Assembly (NCBI GenBank): GCA_018435665.1
Contig: JAHDND010000096.1
Span: 1-47,968, forward strand
Reading direction: 5' to 3'
DNA from: Candidatus Thiosymbion sp.
GTDB lineage: Bacteria; Pseudomonadota; Gammaproteobacteria; Chromatiales; Chromatiaceae
Length of the DNA: 47,968 nt
Every line of letters begins with the position of its first letter. The first letter of the stretch is position 1. The position numbers and the translations under genes are program-made. The notes under the pieces are model-generated. The model saw nothing but the letters and a program-made list of their open reading frames with translations, was not told where the DNA came from and searched no databases. Below are positions 1 through 7,808 of this stretch, piece by piece.

Positions 1-107
1 ACCACCTCCACGACGTAGCGTGCCAGGTGCCCCTCGGGCAGCCACTCCTGTACCGACGGCGGCAACAGAAAGTCGATGTCGCGGTCAATCAGGTGGAACT
101 TGCTCAT
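1..107 (-). CDS. IS1182-type transposase, N-terminal part (cut by window edge)
   Basis: The minus strand from an ATG at 107-105 encodes a protein beginning MSKFHLIDRDIDFLLPPSVQ and continuing through WLPEGHLARYVVEVV to the edge. This is the typical start of IS1182/IS5-like DDE transposases (DUF772 domain), which cut and paste the insertion sequence. Only 35 residues are visible, so the catalytic DDE residues and the intactness of the gene cannot be judged. It lies beside a decayed restriction-modification gene, as is common where insertion sequences accumulate. The family call rests on remembered N-terminal similarity. Confidence 0.8.
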   Translation of the reverse strand, partial: MSKFHLIDRDIDFLLPPSVQEWLPEGHLARYVVEV

Positions 108-191
108 CGTCGCAGGCCCTCGGAAGTGACTCCGCTATTCTGCCGGACCTCCAGTGTCAGGTCAGGGGCTAAGTCCGACAGGCTGCTAGGG
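1..191 (-). mobile_element. Partial IS1182-family insertion sequence with probable end near 170-191
   Basis: The transposase start at 107 is followed outward by about 80 noncoding bases. A sequence at 169-191 (CTAAGTCCGACAGGCTGCTA core) resembles the terminal repeats of such elements, so I place the end of the IS there. The other end is outside the window, so neither the inverted-repeat pair nor a target-site duplication can be checked. The boundary is an inference. Confidence 0.45.
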
Positions 192-384
192 GGCGGTGAG
201 GATCACGACGCGGGTCTAGAGGTCGAGAGAGGGCGTGACCAAGGCGAGGGGGCTGAGTCCGCCTGAGCCGGCGCGGAGCGCGGGCTGGTCTTCTTGGGCG
301 CCGATGGGCCAGAGGGGTTCGCCGAGCCAGGTAGCGTGCGTTGTGGGCACGTGACCTGGCGACGAGGGGGCAGTTCAGGCCAAT

Positions 385-570
385 GGAATAGCGATAGTCG
401 CTCTTGAGACGCCCGCCGATGTGCCGCAGCCAGCTCATGTGCATGGCCGAGGTGAGCAGGCCAAACAAGGGTAACGTCGCGCCCTTCATGATGCGGACCA
501 GGTTGCTCGGGATTACCGGCGGTTCCAGCCAGCCGATCGGTACATACTCCCGCCGCTCGGAGCTGACTTC
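385..570 (-). pseudogene. Remnant of MmeI-like (type IIL) DNA methyltransferase/restriction enzyme, C-terminal region
   Basis: On the minus strand, about 60 residues from VSSERREYVPIGWL through FGLLTSAMHMSWLRHIGGRL to KSDYRYS match the target-recognition/C-terminal part of large single-chain MmeI-type enzymes. In intact relatives this segment is followed by a VYNNFPWP-like motif. Here the frame runs instead into arginine/proline-rich nonsense after 385. Nothing recognisable of the methylase core (NPPY) or nuclease domain lies upstream. It is therefore a broken fragment beside an insertion sequence and not a functional restriction system. Recognition is from the motif string only. Confidence 0.65.
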
Positions 571-948
571 AGGCCGTGGCCGTCGTTGCCGGATTCCTTG
601 AGGTCGGCCGATCATCACTCCCGCACCGGGCGGGGACGGCCTGGCCGGTTCGCTACCAGGGCCAGGGCGACCGGATGACATACTGGACTTGGCCACCTTG
701 AGGGTTCAGCCAACCACAGCGGCAGGGAGCAAAATTGACCCACCTGAAGGTGGCGAATTGCGGCGTGCGGCGTGCGGCGTGCGGCTTGATGGCGGGTGGT
801 TGCGACAATCTTTCAGGGCTGGGATAGAATCATCCGGGGTAGGGATCTTCCTGGGCCGGGGTCACATCCCCCGGGGGCTCTGGTCTTACGGGATTGCCCA
901 CTGTCAGATGACCTACTGTCTCAGCATAGTTTGCTTCCTTGCGCCGAT
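571..948. other. Intergenic region with a 7-bp tandem repeat
   Basis: No convincing gene is seen. A short tandem repeat with unit CGGCGTG occurs three times at 761-781, followed by a one-base variant, CGGCTTG, at 782-788. The rest separates the restriction-modification remnant from rnk. I could not identify a promoter for rnk with confidence. Confidence 0.5.
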
Positions 949-1362
949 ATGAATATCAAGCCAAAAATCGTGATTTCCGCCCTCGACGCCCAACGGTTGG
1001 AAAAACTCCTCGAGCCGTTGACGGACGATGCCTTTCCGGGAAAGGTGGAGCTGGAGGCGGAACTGGCCCGCGCTGAGATCGTCGACCCCCATGCGATTCC
1101 ACCCACGGTGGTGACCATGAATTCCACGGTGCGGTTCCGGGTTCAGTCCTCGGCGGAGGAGTTCACGCTGACCCTGGTGTACCCCAAGGATATGGATGGC
1201 TCAGGCGGCAAGATCTCGATCCTGGCGCCGGTGGGCAGCGCCCTGTTGGGCCTGTCACAGGGCGAAGAGATCGAATGGCCCAAGCCAGGTGGGGGGCTGC
1301 TAAAGGTGCGGATCGAGGAGGTGACCTATCAACCCGAGCGGGCCGGGGAGTATCACCGTTAG
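949..1362 (+). CDS. rnk: Regulator of nucleoside diphosphate kinase (Rnk), GreA/GreB-fold protein
   Basis: A 137-residue protein starting MNIKPKIVISALDAQRLEKL. It has the short N-terminal helical segment and the C-terminal GreA/GreB FKBP-like domain of Rnk (VTMNSTVRFRV, LVYPKDMDGSGGKISILAPV, GSALLGLSQGEEIEWP). Family members bind RNA polymerase and, in E. coli and Pseudomonas, influence Ndk levels. The ATG at 949 is chosen because homology begins there; upstream in-frame starts would add low-quality sequence. No clear Shine-Dalgarno sequence precedes it. Length fits the family (about 136 residues). ndk is also in this window, at 29642-30070, but unlinked. Confidence 0.9.
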   Translation: MNIKPKIVISALDAQRLEKLLEPLTDDAFPGKVELEAELARAEIVDPHAIPPTVVTMNSTVRFRVQSSAEEFTLTLVYPKDMDGSGGKISILAPVGSALLGLSQGEEIEWPKPGGGLLKVRIEEVTYQPERAGEYHR

Positions 1363-1504
1363 GGGGCGAGGAGGAGTGGTGTGCGGGGTGGGACTCGAAC
1401 CTGGCGATGCCCCAGCCTCATTGGCGTGAAAGACACGAAAAAGACTTTCGTTTTCAGGGGAGCCCCTCCTCATGACAGCCAGGTCATTCTGGGACCGGGA
1501 GGAA

Positions 1505-1589
1505 TGGTGCGCAGGGCGGGACTCGAACCCGCACGGGTTGCCCCACTGGAACCTAAATCCAGGGCGTCTACCAATTTCGCCACCTGCGC
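1505..1589 (-). tRNA. tRNA-Leu (anticodon UAG)
   Basis: Read on the minus strand, the sequence starts GCGCAGGTGGCGAAATTGG and folds as a class II tRNA with a long variable arm. The 7-bp acceptor GCGCAGG pairs with CCTGCGC. The anticodon stem CTGGA/TCCAG encloses the loop TTTAGGT, giving anticodon TAG. The T arm contains GGTTCGAGTCCC. Discriminator A is followed by an encoded CCA at 1507-1505. It is 85 nt long. Confidence 0.95.
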
Positions 1590-2097
1590 GTGGCGGTGAT
1601 TTTAGCGCGCTCCGCCGCCCTTTGGCATCTCCAATCCACGCCTGACCTGCCTCCGTGGTGATCGCAGGTCCTAATTTTCACGCCTGATCTGGTACCGTCG
1701 ATCACAAATCCCCACTACCACGCCCGACCTGACCCTGTCGATCGCAGGCCCCCATTTGAGTGGACGCCCGCCGGTCACCAGCTCAAGGGGTCAGGATTGA
1801 AGTCGCCAGCGGGAAAAGGCCCGCCGCAAAGTGGAAAAATGGGGCAAGCAGCGCCAGAGGGCGCAAACAGGACTGGCAATTTTCCCCTGGGTCGGGGATA
1901 TTATCTCGTGACGCCGACTGGGTCTTGACCGGCGGGATTCACGCAGTACGCACCTCACACCACCACTCATCCACCGCTAATGCCGCTCTGCGCGGTTATT
2001 GGTGTTGGGGGTGGCCCCGCCGCTTGGCCAGTCCCCGTCCACCCCTATTCAGCCCCATCCTTTCCACATCATTGATAACCACGGATGCAGGTGCCCA
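1590..2097. other. Intergenic region with three degenerate ~40-bp repeats
   Basis: No gene is seen. Three imperfect tandem units start near 1637, 1679 and 1719. Each begins CACGCC(T/C)GA(C/T)CTG and contains a GTCGATC-like or GTGATC segment and a CAGG/CAAA-TCC segment. The rest leads into the glucan synthase. Reading frames here have no recognisable product. Confidence 0.5.
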
Positions 2098-4788
2098 ATG
2101 AGGCCTTCCAGCAACATCCTCTTCCCGCTCCTGATTGCCCTCCTGGCCGTGGTCGCCTGGGCCTTGCTCAATCAGCCCACCCAGGAACCGATGTGGCCGG
2201 CCAAGCTGCAAGGGTTCTCCTTCGCCCCCATGCGCGCCGACAGCGATCCTTCCAAAGACATCTACCCTAAGGTCGAGGAGATCGATGAGGACCTGGCCCT
2301 GCTCAAGGACACGGTCCATGCGGTGCGGACCTACACGGTCAAGGATACCCTGGCCGAGGTGCCGCATCTGGCGCGCAAGCACCGCCTCAATGTCACGGTG
2401 GGGGCCTGGATCGGGCCGGACGCGGAGGAAAACGACAAGGAACTGGATCGTCTGACCGAGGTGTTGTCCCAGGGCAACCGCAACGTGGTCAGGGTCATGG
2501 TGGGCAACGAGGCCCTGTTGCGTGGCGATGTGACCGTGCCGGAGATGATCGCCTACCTCGACCGGGTCCGTCGGGGTACCGCCCTGCCGGTGAGTACCGC
2601 CGAGCCGCCCTATATCTGGATGCGCCACCCCGAACTGGCCAACCATGTCGATTTCATCACCATCCACCTTCTGCCCTACTGGGAGGAGGTGCCGATCGAG
2701 GAGGCGGTGGACCACGTCTTCAAGCGGTTGGAGGACATCCGTCTGCAATTCCCCGGCAAGCCGGTGGTCATTGGCGAGGTAGGCTGGCCAAGCAATGGCC
2801 GCACCAGTGGCGGCGCGGAGGCCACTCCGGCCAATCAGATTCGTTTTCTGCGGCGGTTCCTGTCCCGGGCCGAGCAGATGGGGGTTACCTACTACGTCAT
2901 GGAGGCCTTCGACCAGACCTGGAAGATGGGCATCGAAGGCGCCACCGGTGCCTACTGGGGGGTCTATAACGCCGACCGCCAGCCCAAGTTTGAGTTCACC
3001 CAGCCGGTGGTGCGCATCCCCCACTGGCGGGAACTGGTGGGTCTGTCCATCCTCGGTGCCGTCCTGCTGCTGGTCTTCCTCTACCGCGACAGTTCGACCC
3101 TGTCCCACAAGGGCAAGGGCTTTCTGGCCCTCATCGTGTACGGACTTTCGACGGCGGTGGTGTGGATCGTCTACGACTACACCCGACAGTACATGACGGT
3201 CGGCACGGCCATCACCGGCTTCCTGCTACTGGTAGGGGGGCTGGGGGTCATCCTCTTCATCATGGCCGAGGCCCACGAATGGGCCGAATCCCTCTGGTTG
3301 CGCAAGTGGCGGCGCCCCTTTCCCAAACGCCTGGTCAGCGATGGCGAACTGCCCCTGGTGTCCATCCACGTCCCGGCCTACAACGAGCCACCGGAGCTGC
3401 TCAAGGAGACCCTAGACGCCCTGGCGGCCCTGGATTACCCCAACTACGAGGTCCTGGTGATCGACAACAACACCAAGGACCCGGCGGTCTGGGAGCCGGT
3501 GGAGGCTCATTGTGCCGCCCTTGGACCGCGTTTCCGTTTCTTCCATGTCGATCCACTGGCTGGCTTCAAGGCCGGGGCCCTGAACTATGCCTTGCGGCAG
3601 ACCGACCCCACCGCGGAGGTGGTGGCGGTCATCGACGCCGACTACGTGGTCCATCCCCTCTGGTTGCGCGATCTGGTGCCGGCCTTCCGGGACCCCGAGG
3701 TTGCCATCGCCCAGGCCCCGCAGGATTATCGCGACGCCGATCAGAACGCCTTCAAGGCCATGTGCATGGCCGAGTACCGCGGCTTTTTTCTGCTGGGGAT
3801 GGTCACCCGTAACGAGCGCAACGCCATCATCCAGCACGGCACCATGACCATGATCCGCCACTCCGCCCTGCTGGAGATGGATGGCTGGGCCGAGTGGTGC
3901 ATCACCGAGGACGCGGAACTAGGCCTGCGCCTCTTCGAGGCCGGCTACAAGGCCCTCTATATCCCGTACACCTACGGTCGGGGCCTGATGCCGGACAGCT
4001 TCAGCGACTTCAAGAAGCAGCGCTACCGTTGGGCCTATGGGGCGGTGCGCATCCTCGCCCATCACCGCCAGCAATTCCTCGGCACCATCAAGACCAAGCT
4101 CGACGCCGGCCAGCGTTACCATTTCTTCGCCGGCTGGCTGCCCTGGTTCGCCGATGGCTTCAACATGCTCTTCAACCTGGCGGCCCTCTTCTGGACCGTG
4201 GCCATGGTCGTGGCCGAGCTCTACGTCACCCCGCCCTACATGACCATCGCCATGATTCCGCTGGTGCTCTTCACCTTCAAGGTGACCAAGAGCTTTTTCC
4301 TCTACCGTCGGCGGGTGGACGCCACCCTGCGTCAGACCTTTGCCGCCGCCCTGGCGGGTCTGGCCCTGTCCCACACCATCTCCCGCGCCATGCTGGCGGG
4401 CATGGTCTCGGACAAGCTGGGCTTCTACCGCACCCCTAAGCTGGCCCAGGCCCCGGCCCTGATTCGCGCCCTGGCCGACGCCCGGGAGGAGGGCCTGTTC
4501 GTCATCGCCTTCTGGCTGGGCGCCCTGCTGGTGACTTTCCGCTACGACGCCTATCAGATCGACCTGAAGATCTGGGTGGCGGTGCTGCTGGTCCAGTCCA
4601 TCCCTTACGTCGCCTCGGTGGTGGTCTCGCTCATCAGCGCCATGCAATGGCTGCCCGCCAGCCTGGTGGGGGCCATGCCGGCCATGTCCGGCTTGCCGGA
4701 GGAGGGTGGAAATACTACTCGGGGTGAGTCTGGTCCCCAGCCAAAGCCCGCCTTGCCGCGGCGCGATGCTGGAGGGGCGGCGGGATAA
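2098..4788 (+). CDS. ndvB: GH17-GT2 fusion: membrane beta-glucan synthase/transglycosylase (NdvB type)
   Basis: An 896-residue inner-membrane protein. After an N-terminal membrane anchor (residues 7-24) comes a GH17 domain with the catalytic glutamates visible in VGNEALL (E138) and GEVGWPS (E227). Two or three membrane helices follow, then a processive GT2 domain with DAD (D513, D515), TED (D605) and QRYRW (641-645), and several C-terminal helices. This arrangement matches Pseudomonas NdvB-like proteins, which make and remodel beta-1,3-linked (cyclic) periplasmic glucans; the GH17 part acts as a transglycosylase in the periplasm. The ATG at 2098 places the anchor at the N terminus. A 22-bp direct duplication covers the stop codon (4779-4822). 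Linkage specificity cannot be read from the sequence. Confidence 0.85.
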   Translation: MRPSSNILFPLLIALLAVVAWALLNQPTQEPMWPAKLQGFSFAPMRADSDPSKDIYPKVEEIDEDLALLKDTVHAVRTYTVKDTLAEVPHLARKHRLNVTVGAWIGPDAEENDKELDRLTEVLSQGNRNVVRVMVGNEALLRGDVTVPEMIAYLDRVRRGTALPVSTAEPPYIWMRHPELANHVDFITIHLLPYWEEVPIEEAVDHVFKRLEDIRLQFPGKPVVIGEVGWPSNGRTSGGAEATPANQIRFLRRFLSRAEQMGVTYYVMEAFDQTWKMGIEGATGAYWGVYNADRQPKFEFTQPVVRIPHWRELVGLSILGAVLLLVFLYRDSSTLSHKGKGFLALIVYGLSTAVVWIVYDYTRQYMTVGTAITGFLLLVGGLGVILFIMAEAHEWAESLWLRKWRRPFPKRLVSDGELPLVSIHVPAYNEPPELLKETLDALAALDYPNYEVLVIDNNTKDPAVWEPVEAHCAALGPRFRFFHVDPLAGFKAGALNYALRQTDPTAEVVAVIDADYVVHPLWLRDLVPAFRDPEVAIAQAPQDYRDADQNAFKAMCMAEYRGFFLLGMVTRNERNAIIQHGTMTMIRHSALLEMDGWAEWCITEDAELGLRLFEAGYKALYIPYTYGRGLMPDSFSDFKKQRYRWAYGAVRILAHHRQQFLGTIKTKLDAGQRYHFFAGWLPWFADGFNMLFNLAALFWTVAMVVAELYVTPPYMTIAMIPLVLFTFKVTKSFFLYRRRVDATLRQTFAAALAGLALSHTISRAMLAGMVSDKLGFYRTPKLAQAPALIRALADAREEGLFVIAFWLGALLVTFRYDAYQIDLKIWVAVLLVQSIPYVASVVVSLISAMQWLPASLVGAMPAMSGLPEEGGNTTRGESGPQPKPALPRRDAGGAAG

Positions 4789-4822
4789 GCGACGAGGGTC
4801 GGCGGGATAAGCGACTAGGGTC
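4779..4822 (+). repeat. 22-bp perfect-but-one tandem duplication over a stop codon
   Basis: Two adjacent 22-bp units (4779-4800 and 4801-4822) begin GGCGGGATAAGCGAC and differ at one base (G/T). The first carries the TAA of the glucan synthase gene, so the duplication lies exactly at its 3' end. Confidence 0.85.
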
Positions 4823-5064
4823 GGCGCTGTGGGCATTGACCGCGGTCCTACTGCCCCGCCAGGGACGCAGATAGTTTTCCGCGTCCTCGCCGGGAACGGG
4901 GGCGGTCTGACCCCTACCTGAGAGCTTGTGAAAAAATCCATTTCATTTCAGCCCCCGAGCCGCTAACCCGTTGTTATTGAGTATTACCAGGTTCATGAGC
5001 AGGAGGTTTTTCACCGCCTCTGAGCCGTGCTGGGTTTACCCGACCCGGCGTCCGCGCCCGACCT

Positions 5065-5439
5065 TCAGCGTCGCTCCGTCCCCGGCATCATCTGCTGCAT
5101 GATCTCCACCGGGTTCACCTGGCGCAGAGGCTCACCGCTACCACCGAAGAGGCCCGTCACCCGGGCCATGGAGGCGCGCATCTGCTGCATGTCGGCGGCC
5201 ATGCCGGGCAGGGCGCCGACCTTTTCGCGCATATCCCCCACATCCCGTGCCAGGGAGGCCATGTCGGTCTGCATCTTGGCCATATTGGCGGACATGGCGC
5301 TCATCTCCCCCGCCATCTGGCCCACGGCCAGGGTCATGTCGTGCATGAGCTTGACCATGTAGAGGAAGGCCGAGCCGCCGATCAGGGCGGCGGCGACCAG
5401 GATCAGGCTGGGTCGGGATGAGGACTGGGGGGTCGACAT
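5065..5439 (-). CDS. Hypothetical membrane-anchored coiled-coil protein
   Basis: A 124-residue protein from ATG 5439, which is preceded by a strong GGAGGAG ribosome site. One N-terminal membrane helix (LILVAAALIGGSAFLYMV) is followed by a heptad-like, methionine-rich segment (MAGEMSAMSANMAKMQTDMA and onwards), suggesting a coiled coil facing the periplasm. The C terminus ends PVEIMQQMMPGTERR. I do not recognise a named family. The topology resembles small chemoreceptor-like or cell-envelope scaffold proteins without a signalling domain. It is transcribed alone, divergent from the RNA ligase gene. Confidence 0.7.
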   Translation of the reverse strand: MSTPQSSSRPSLILVAAALIGGSAFLYMVKLMHDMTLAVGQMAGEMSAMSANMAKMQTDMASLARDVGDMREKVGALPGMAADMQQMRASMARVTGLFGGSGEPLRQVNPVEIMQQMMPGTERR

Positions 5440-5624
5440 GGGGGTACTCCTCCGACGATCAGGATGGGGGGTGGATGGCCATGGACGGGCCAAGTCGTTT
5501 CGCCTATCGGCCTGCCTTTAGACTATAACCCGCCCGTCCCCGATGCTACCTTCGGATGCCCACCCCAGAGGAATATGCCTGGTGTATGCTGACGTCAGCC
5601 CCCCTCAGAGGTCTCAGATGCATC

Positions 5625-6725
5625 ATGCCCCTGCCCCCGGAACCCTTTCCCGCCGCCCTGGAACGACGCAAGGCCCGCTGGGAGACCTTTGGCGACTACC
5701 GCTACCTGCGCCTAACCGATGATTTTCGCGGTCTGCCCAAGGGCACCCTGGCGTGGCAGGAGCGACTCATTCCCGGTTATCCCCGCATCGGCCGCATCTT
5801 TCGCCTGGAGCAGGGCCTGGCCCAGCAGTTTGCCGGCCCCTTCTGGATGGAAGAGAAGATCGACGGCTTCAACATCCGCATCTTCCGCGCCGGCGACGAG
5901 CTGCTGGCCCTGTCCCGGGGCGGTTACGTCTGCCCCTTCGCCACCGACCGGGTGCCGGACTTCATCCCCCAGACCCTGTTCACGGCCCACCCGGACCTGG
6001 TCATCTGTGCCGAATTGGCGGGGCCCGACAATCCCTATACCCAGGGCGGACCCTCATTCGTCAGCGAGGATGTGCAACTCTTCGTCTTCGACATGATGCG
6101 CCTGGGCCAGGCTGGTTTTCTCCCCCAGGCGGAAAAGCAGGCCCTGTGCGCCGCCTTCAATCTCCCGGTGCCCCGGGTCTTCGGCCGGTTCTCCCCTACG
6201 GATTGGCGGCAGGTCCTGACGCTGGTGGAGGAACTGGACGCCACGGGCCGCGAGGGGGCGGTCTTCAAGGAGGACGCCCCCCTGGGTCATCGCACCAAGT
6301 ACGTCACCGCCTGGTCCGGGGTCTATGACATCGCTGTCCGGGCGGACGATACGGTGGAACTGCCGGGAGATTTCTTCACCGGCCGTATCCTGCGCATGGC
6401 CCTCTATCTGGACGAGGTCGGACGGGAGCGGGACGCCGGCCTGGAACGAGAACTGGGCCGGGCCTTTCTCGCCGGGCTGGGGCGTTCGGTGGAGCGTTTC
6501 AAACGCGACGGCCGGGTCGCCCACGATTTCCGCTGCCGATTCCGTCGCCGGAAGAACGCCCTGGCCTTCATGGAGCACCTGCGCGCCATCCTCGGACACA
6601 CCCATATCGCCCAGCGCCGGCTGGAGGAAGAGGGGGGCTATTGGGTGCTGGAGTTCGAGAAGGAGGTGCCCAAGCTCACGGGCCTTCTGCACCAGCTCTT
6701 CCGCGGCGTCTCGATCCTCGATTGA
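5625..6725 (+). CDS. ATP-dependent RNA ligase, archaeal Pab1020/Rnl3 type
   Basis: A 366-residue nucleotidyltransferase. Motif I is EEKIDGFNIRIF with the adenylated lysine at K78. SRGGYVCPF follows as motif Ia, EGAVFKED as motif IV and TKYVT as motif V, then a helical C-terminal region used for dimerisation in the family. Homologues in Pyrococcus and Methanothermobacter adenylate and circularise or join single-stranded RNA; in bacteria the physiological substrate is unknown. The ATG at 5625 gives MPLPPEPFPAALERRKARWETFGDYRYLRL, the usual start; an upstream ATG at 5556 would add an unsupported tail. It is convergent, 18 bp apart, with its family-associated PIN partner. Confidence 0.85.
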   Translation: MPLPPEPFPAALERRKARWETFGDYRYLRLTDDFRGLPKGTLAWQERLIPGYPRIGRIFRLEQGLAQQFAGPFWMEEKIDGFNIRIFRAGDELLALSRGGYVCPFATDRVPDFIPQTLFTAHPDLVICAELAGPDNPYTQGGPSFVSEDVQLFVFDMMRLGQAGFLPQAEKQALCAAFNLPVPRVFGRFSPTDWRQVLTLVEELDATGREGAVFKEDAPLGHRTKYVTAWSGVYDIAVRADDTVELPGDFFTGRILRMALYLDEVGRERDAGLERELGRAFLAGLGRSVERFKRDGRVAHDFRCRFRRRKNALAFMEHLRAILGHTHIAQRRLEEEGGYWVLEFEKEVPKLTGLLHQLFRGVSILD

Positions 6726-6743
6726 GCCAGGCCGGGGATGGCC

Positions 6744-7337
6744 TCAGGCGCGGGGGGCGCCAGGCTCGTCCGCCAGCTTTTCCAGAATGGCGCGGAAATT
6801 CAGGGGATGGACCACCTCGATGCCAACCTTGTCCGCCCATTTGCGCAACCCCTCGTCGGCGCACACCAGGGTCGCGTCCAGCTCGAAGGAGAGCAGCAGC
6901 ACGTCCACGTCCTCCTTGCTGTCCAGGATGCCCTGGCGCAGGGCCTCGCGATAGCGCCCCCGCAGGCGGTTGATCAGCTTGCCCGGATCGTCCAGGGACC
7001 GGGCGGCCTCCTTGGCGGCGTCCTCGGCGATACGCAGACCGCGGTCGATGCGGTAGCGCACCTCCTCAATCAGCTCATAAAGCAGGGTTCCGGGGATGGT
7101 GAGCTCGTGTTTGCGGGGCGAGCGCAAGCGCACCACGGCCTCGAAGTCCGCCGCCACCTCGGAGAGGTCCTTGATTTTACCCAGTTCCTCATAGACCGAG
7201 CCGGGCATGAAGAAGTCTCGCCCCGTGCAGCGCGCCAGCCGACTGAAAACGCGGATCGCCTCCTGGGCATCGGCACCGAAACTGCGGAAGACATCGGGAT
7301 TGGTGAAGAGGCTGGTGTCGAGCACGAAGCGGTTCAT
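6744..7337 (-). CDS. RNA ligase partner protein, PIN-domain family (MJ0950-like)
   Basis: A 197-residue protein starting [20 protein letters not shown]. The N-terminal LDTSLF supplies the first PIN acidic residue. [26 protein letters not shown] and [19 protein letters not shown] supply the later acidic positions of a PIN ribonuclease fold. The length and start match the family described as co-occurring with Pab1020-type RNA ligases, and here it sits beside one. The likely role is an RNA endonuclease or RNA-handling partner of the ligase. Its activity is inferred from the fold and is not known from experiment. Confidence 0.85.
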   Translation of the reverse strand: MNRFVLDTSLFTNPDVFRSFGADAQEAIRVFSRLARCTGRDFFMPGSVYEELGKIKDLSEVAADFEAVVRLRSPRKHELTIPGTLLYELIEEVRYRIDRGLRIAEDAAKEAARSLDDPGKLINRLRGRYREALRQGILDSKEDVDVLLLSFELDATLVCADEGLRKWADKVGIEVVHPLNFRAILEKLADEPGAPRA

Positions 7338-7352
7338 GGGCCCGGTCCTGCC

Positions 7353-7556
7353 TCAGCCTTCCGGGGGAGGGGAGGGCTGGTGCTCCGGGTGAGGTGCCGG
7401 GCGGTCCTGCCGTTTACCGAAAATCACGAAGGCCAGGGGCAGGGCGATGAGCAAGGTCGCGGCGATCTGGCCCGCGGCCAGCAGGAACAGGATCGCGAGA
7501 AAACCCAGCAGGGTGAGGGCATTGCGTATCAGGGCGCCGTGGTTGGATATCATCAT
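7353..7556 (-). CDS. Small two-helix membrane protein, hypothetical
   Basis: From ATG 7556 (or 7553) this encodes about 68 residues: a short polar start, two predicted membrane helices (ALTLLGFLAILFLLAAGQI and ATLLIALPLAFVIFG) and a proline/histidine-rich cytoplasmic tail. It ends 15 bp upstream of the PIN partner gene and has the same orientation, so the two may be co-transcribed. I recognise no family. A longer start at 7631 is possible but adds atypical sequence. There is no evident ribosome site. Confidence 0.55.
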   Translation of the reverse strand: MMISNHGALIRNALTLLGFLAILFLLAAGQIAATLLIALPLAFVIFGKRQDRPAPHPEHQPSPPPEG

Positions 7557-7750
7557 GGCAATCGTCGTGACCCGCGCGGGAATGGGTTCATGGTACACCC
7601 TTTGCGCCACGGCGTTGGCGGCTCTGGCCAAGGCCAGGCAGGTTATACACCTGGCATTCCAGAACGCCGCGACGGGAAGCCTCGCCCTGCCGGACGGGTC
7701 TGCCCGCGCGCCCTTTGACTGCGGGATACCCTAAAATGCCCTCTTTGGAA

Positions 7751-7776
7751 GTATTCCCTGGCTGGATAAAGCCAAC
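7751..7776. promoter_or_regulatory. Imperfect inverted repeat upstream of the efflux genes
   Basis: CCTGGCTGG, six bases (ATAAAG), then CCAACCAGG forms a nine-base inverted repeat with one mismatch, about 35-60 bp before the adaptor start. It could be an operator for an efflux repressor. No regulator gene is adjacent. Confidence 0.3.
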
Positions 7777-7808
7777 CAGGCCCTGGATGCCGTCACGGCA
7801 GTGGCTTT

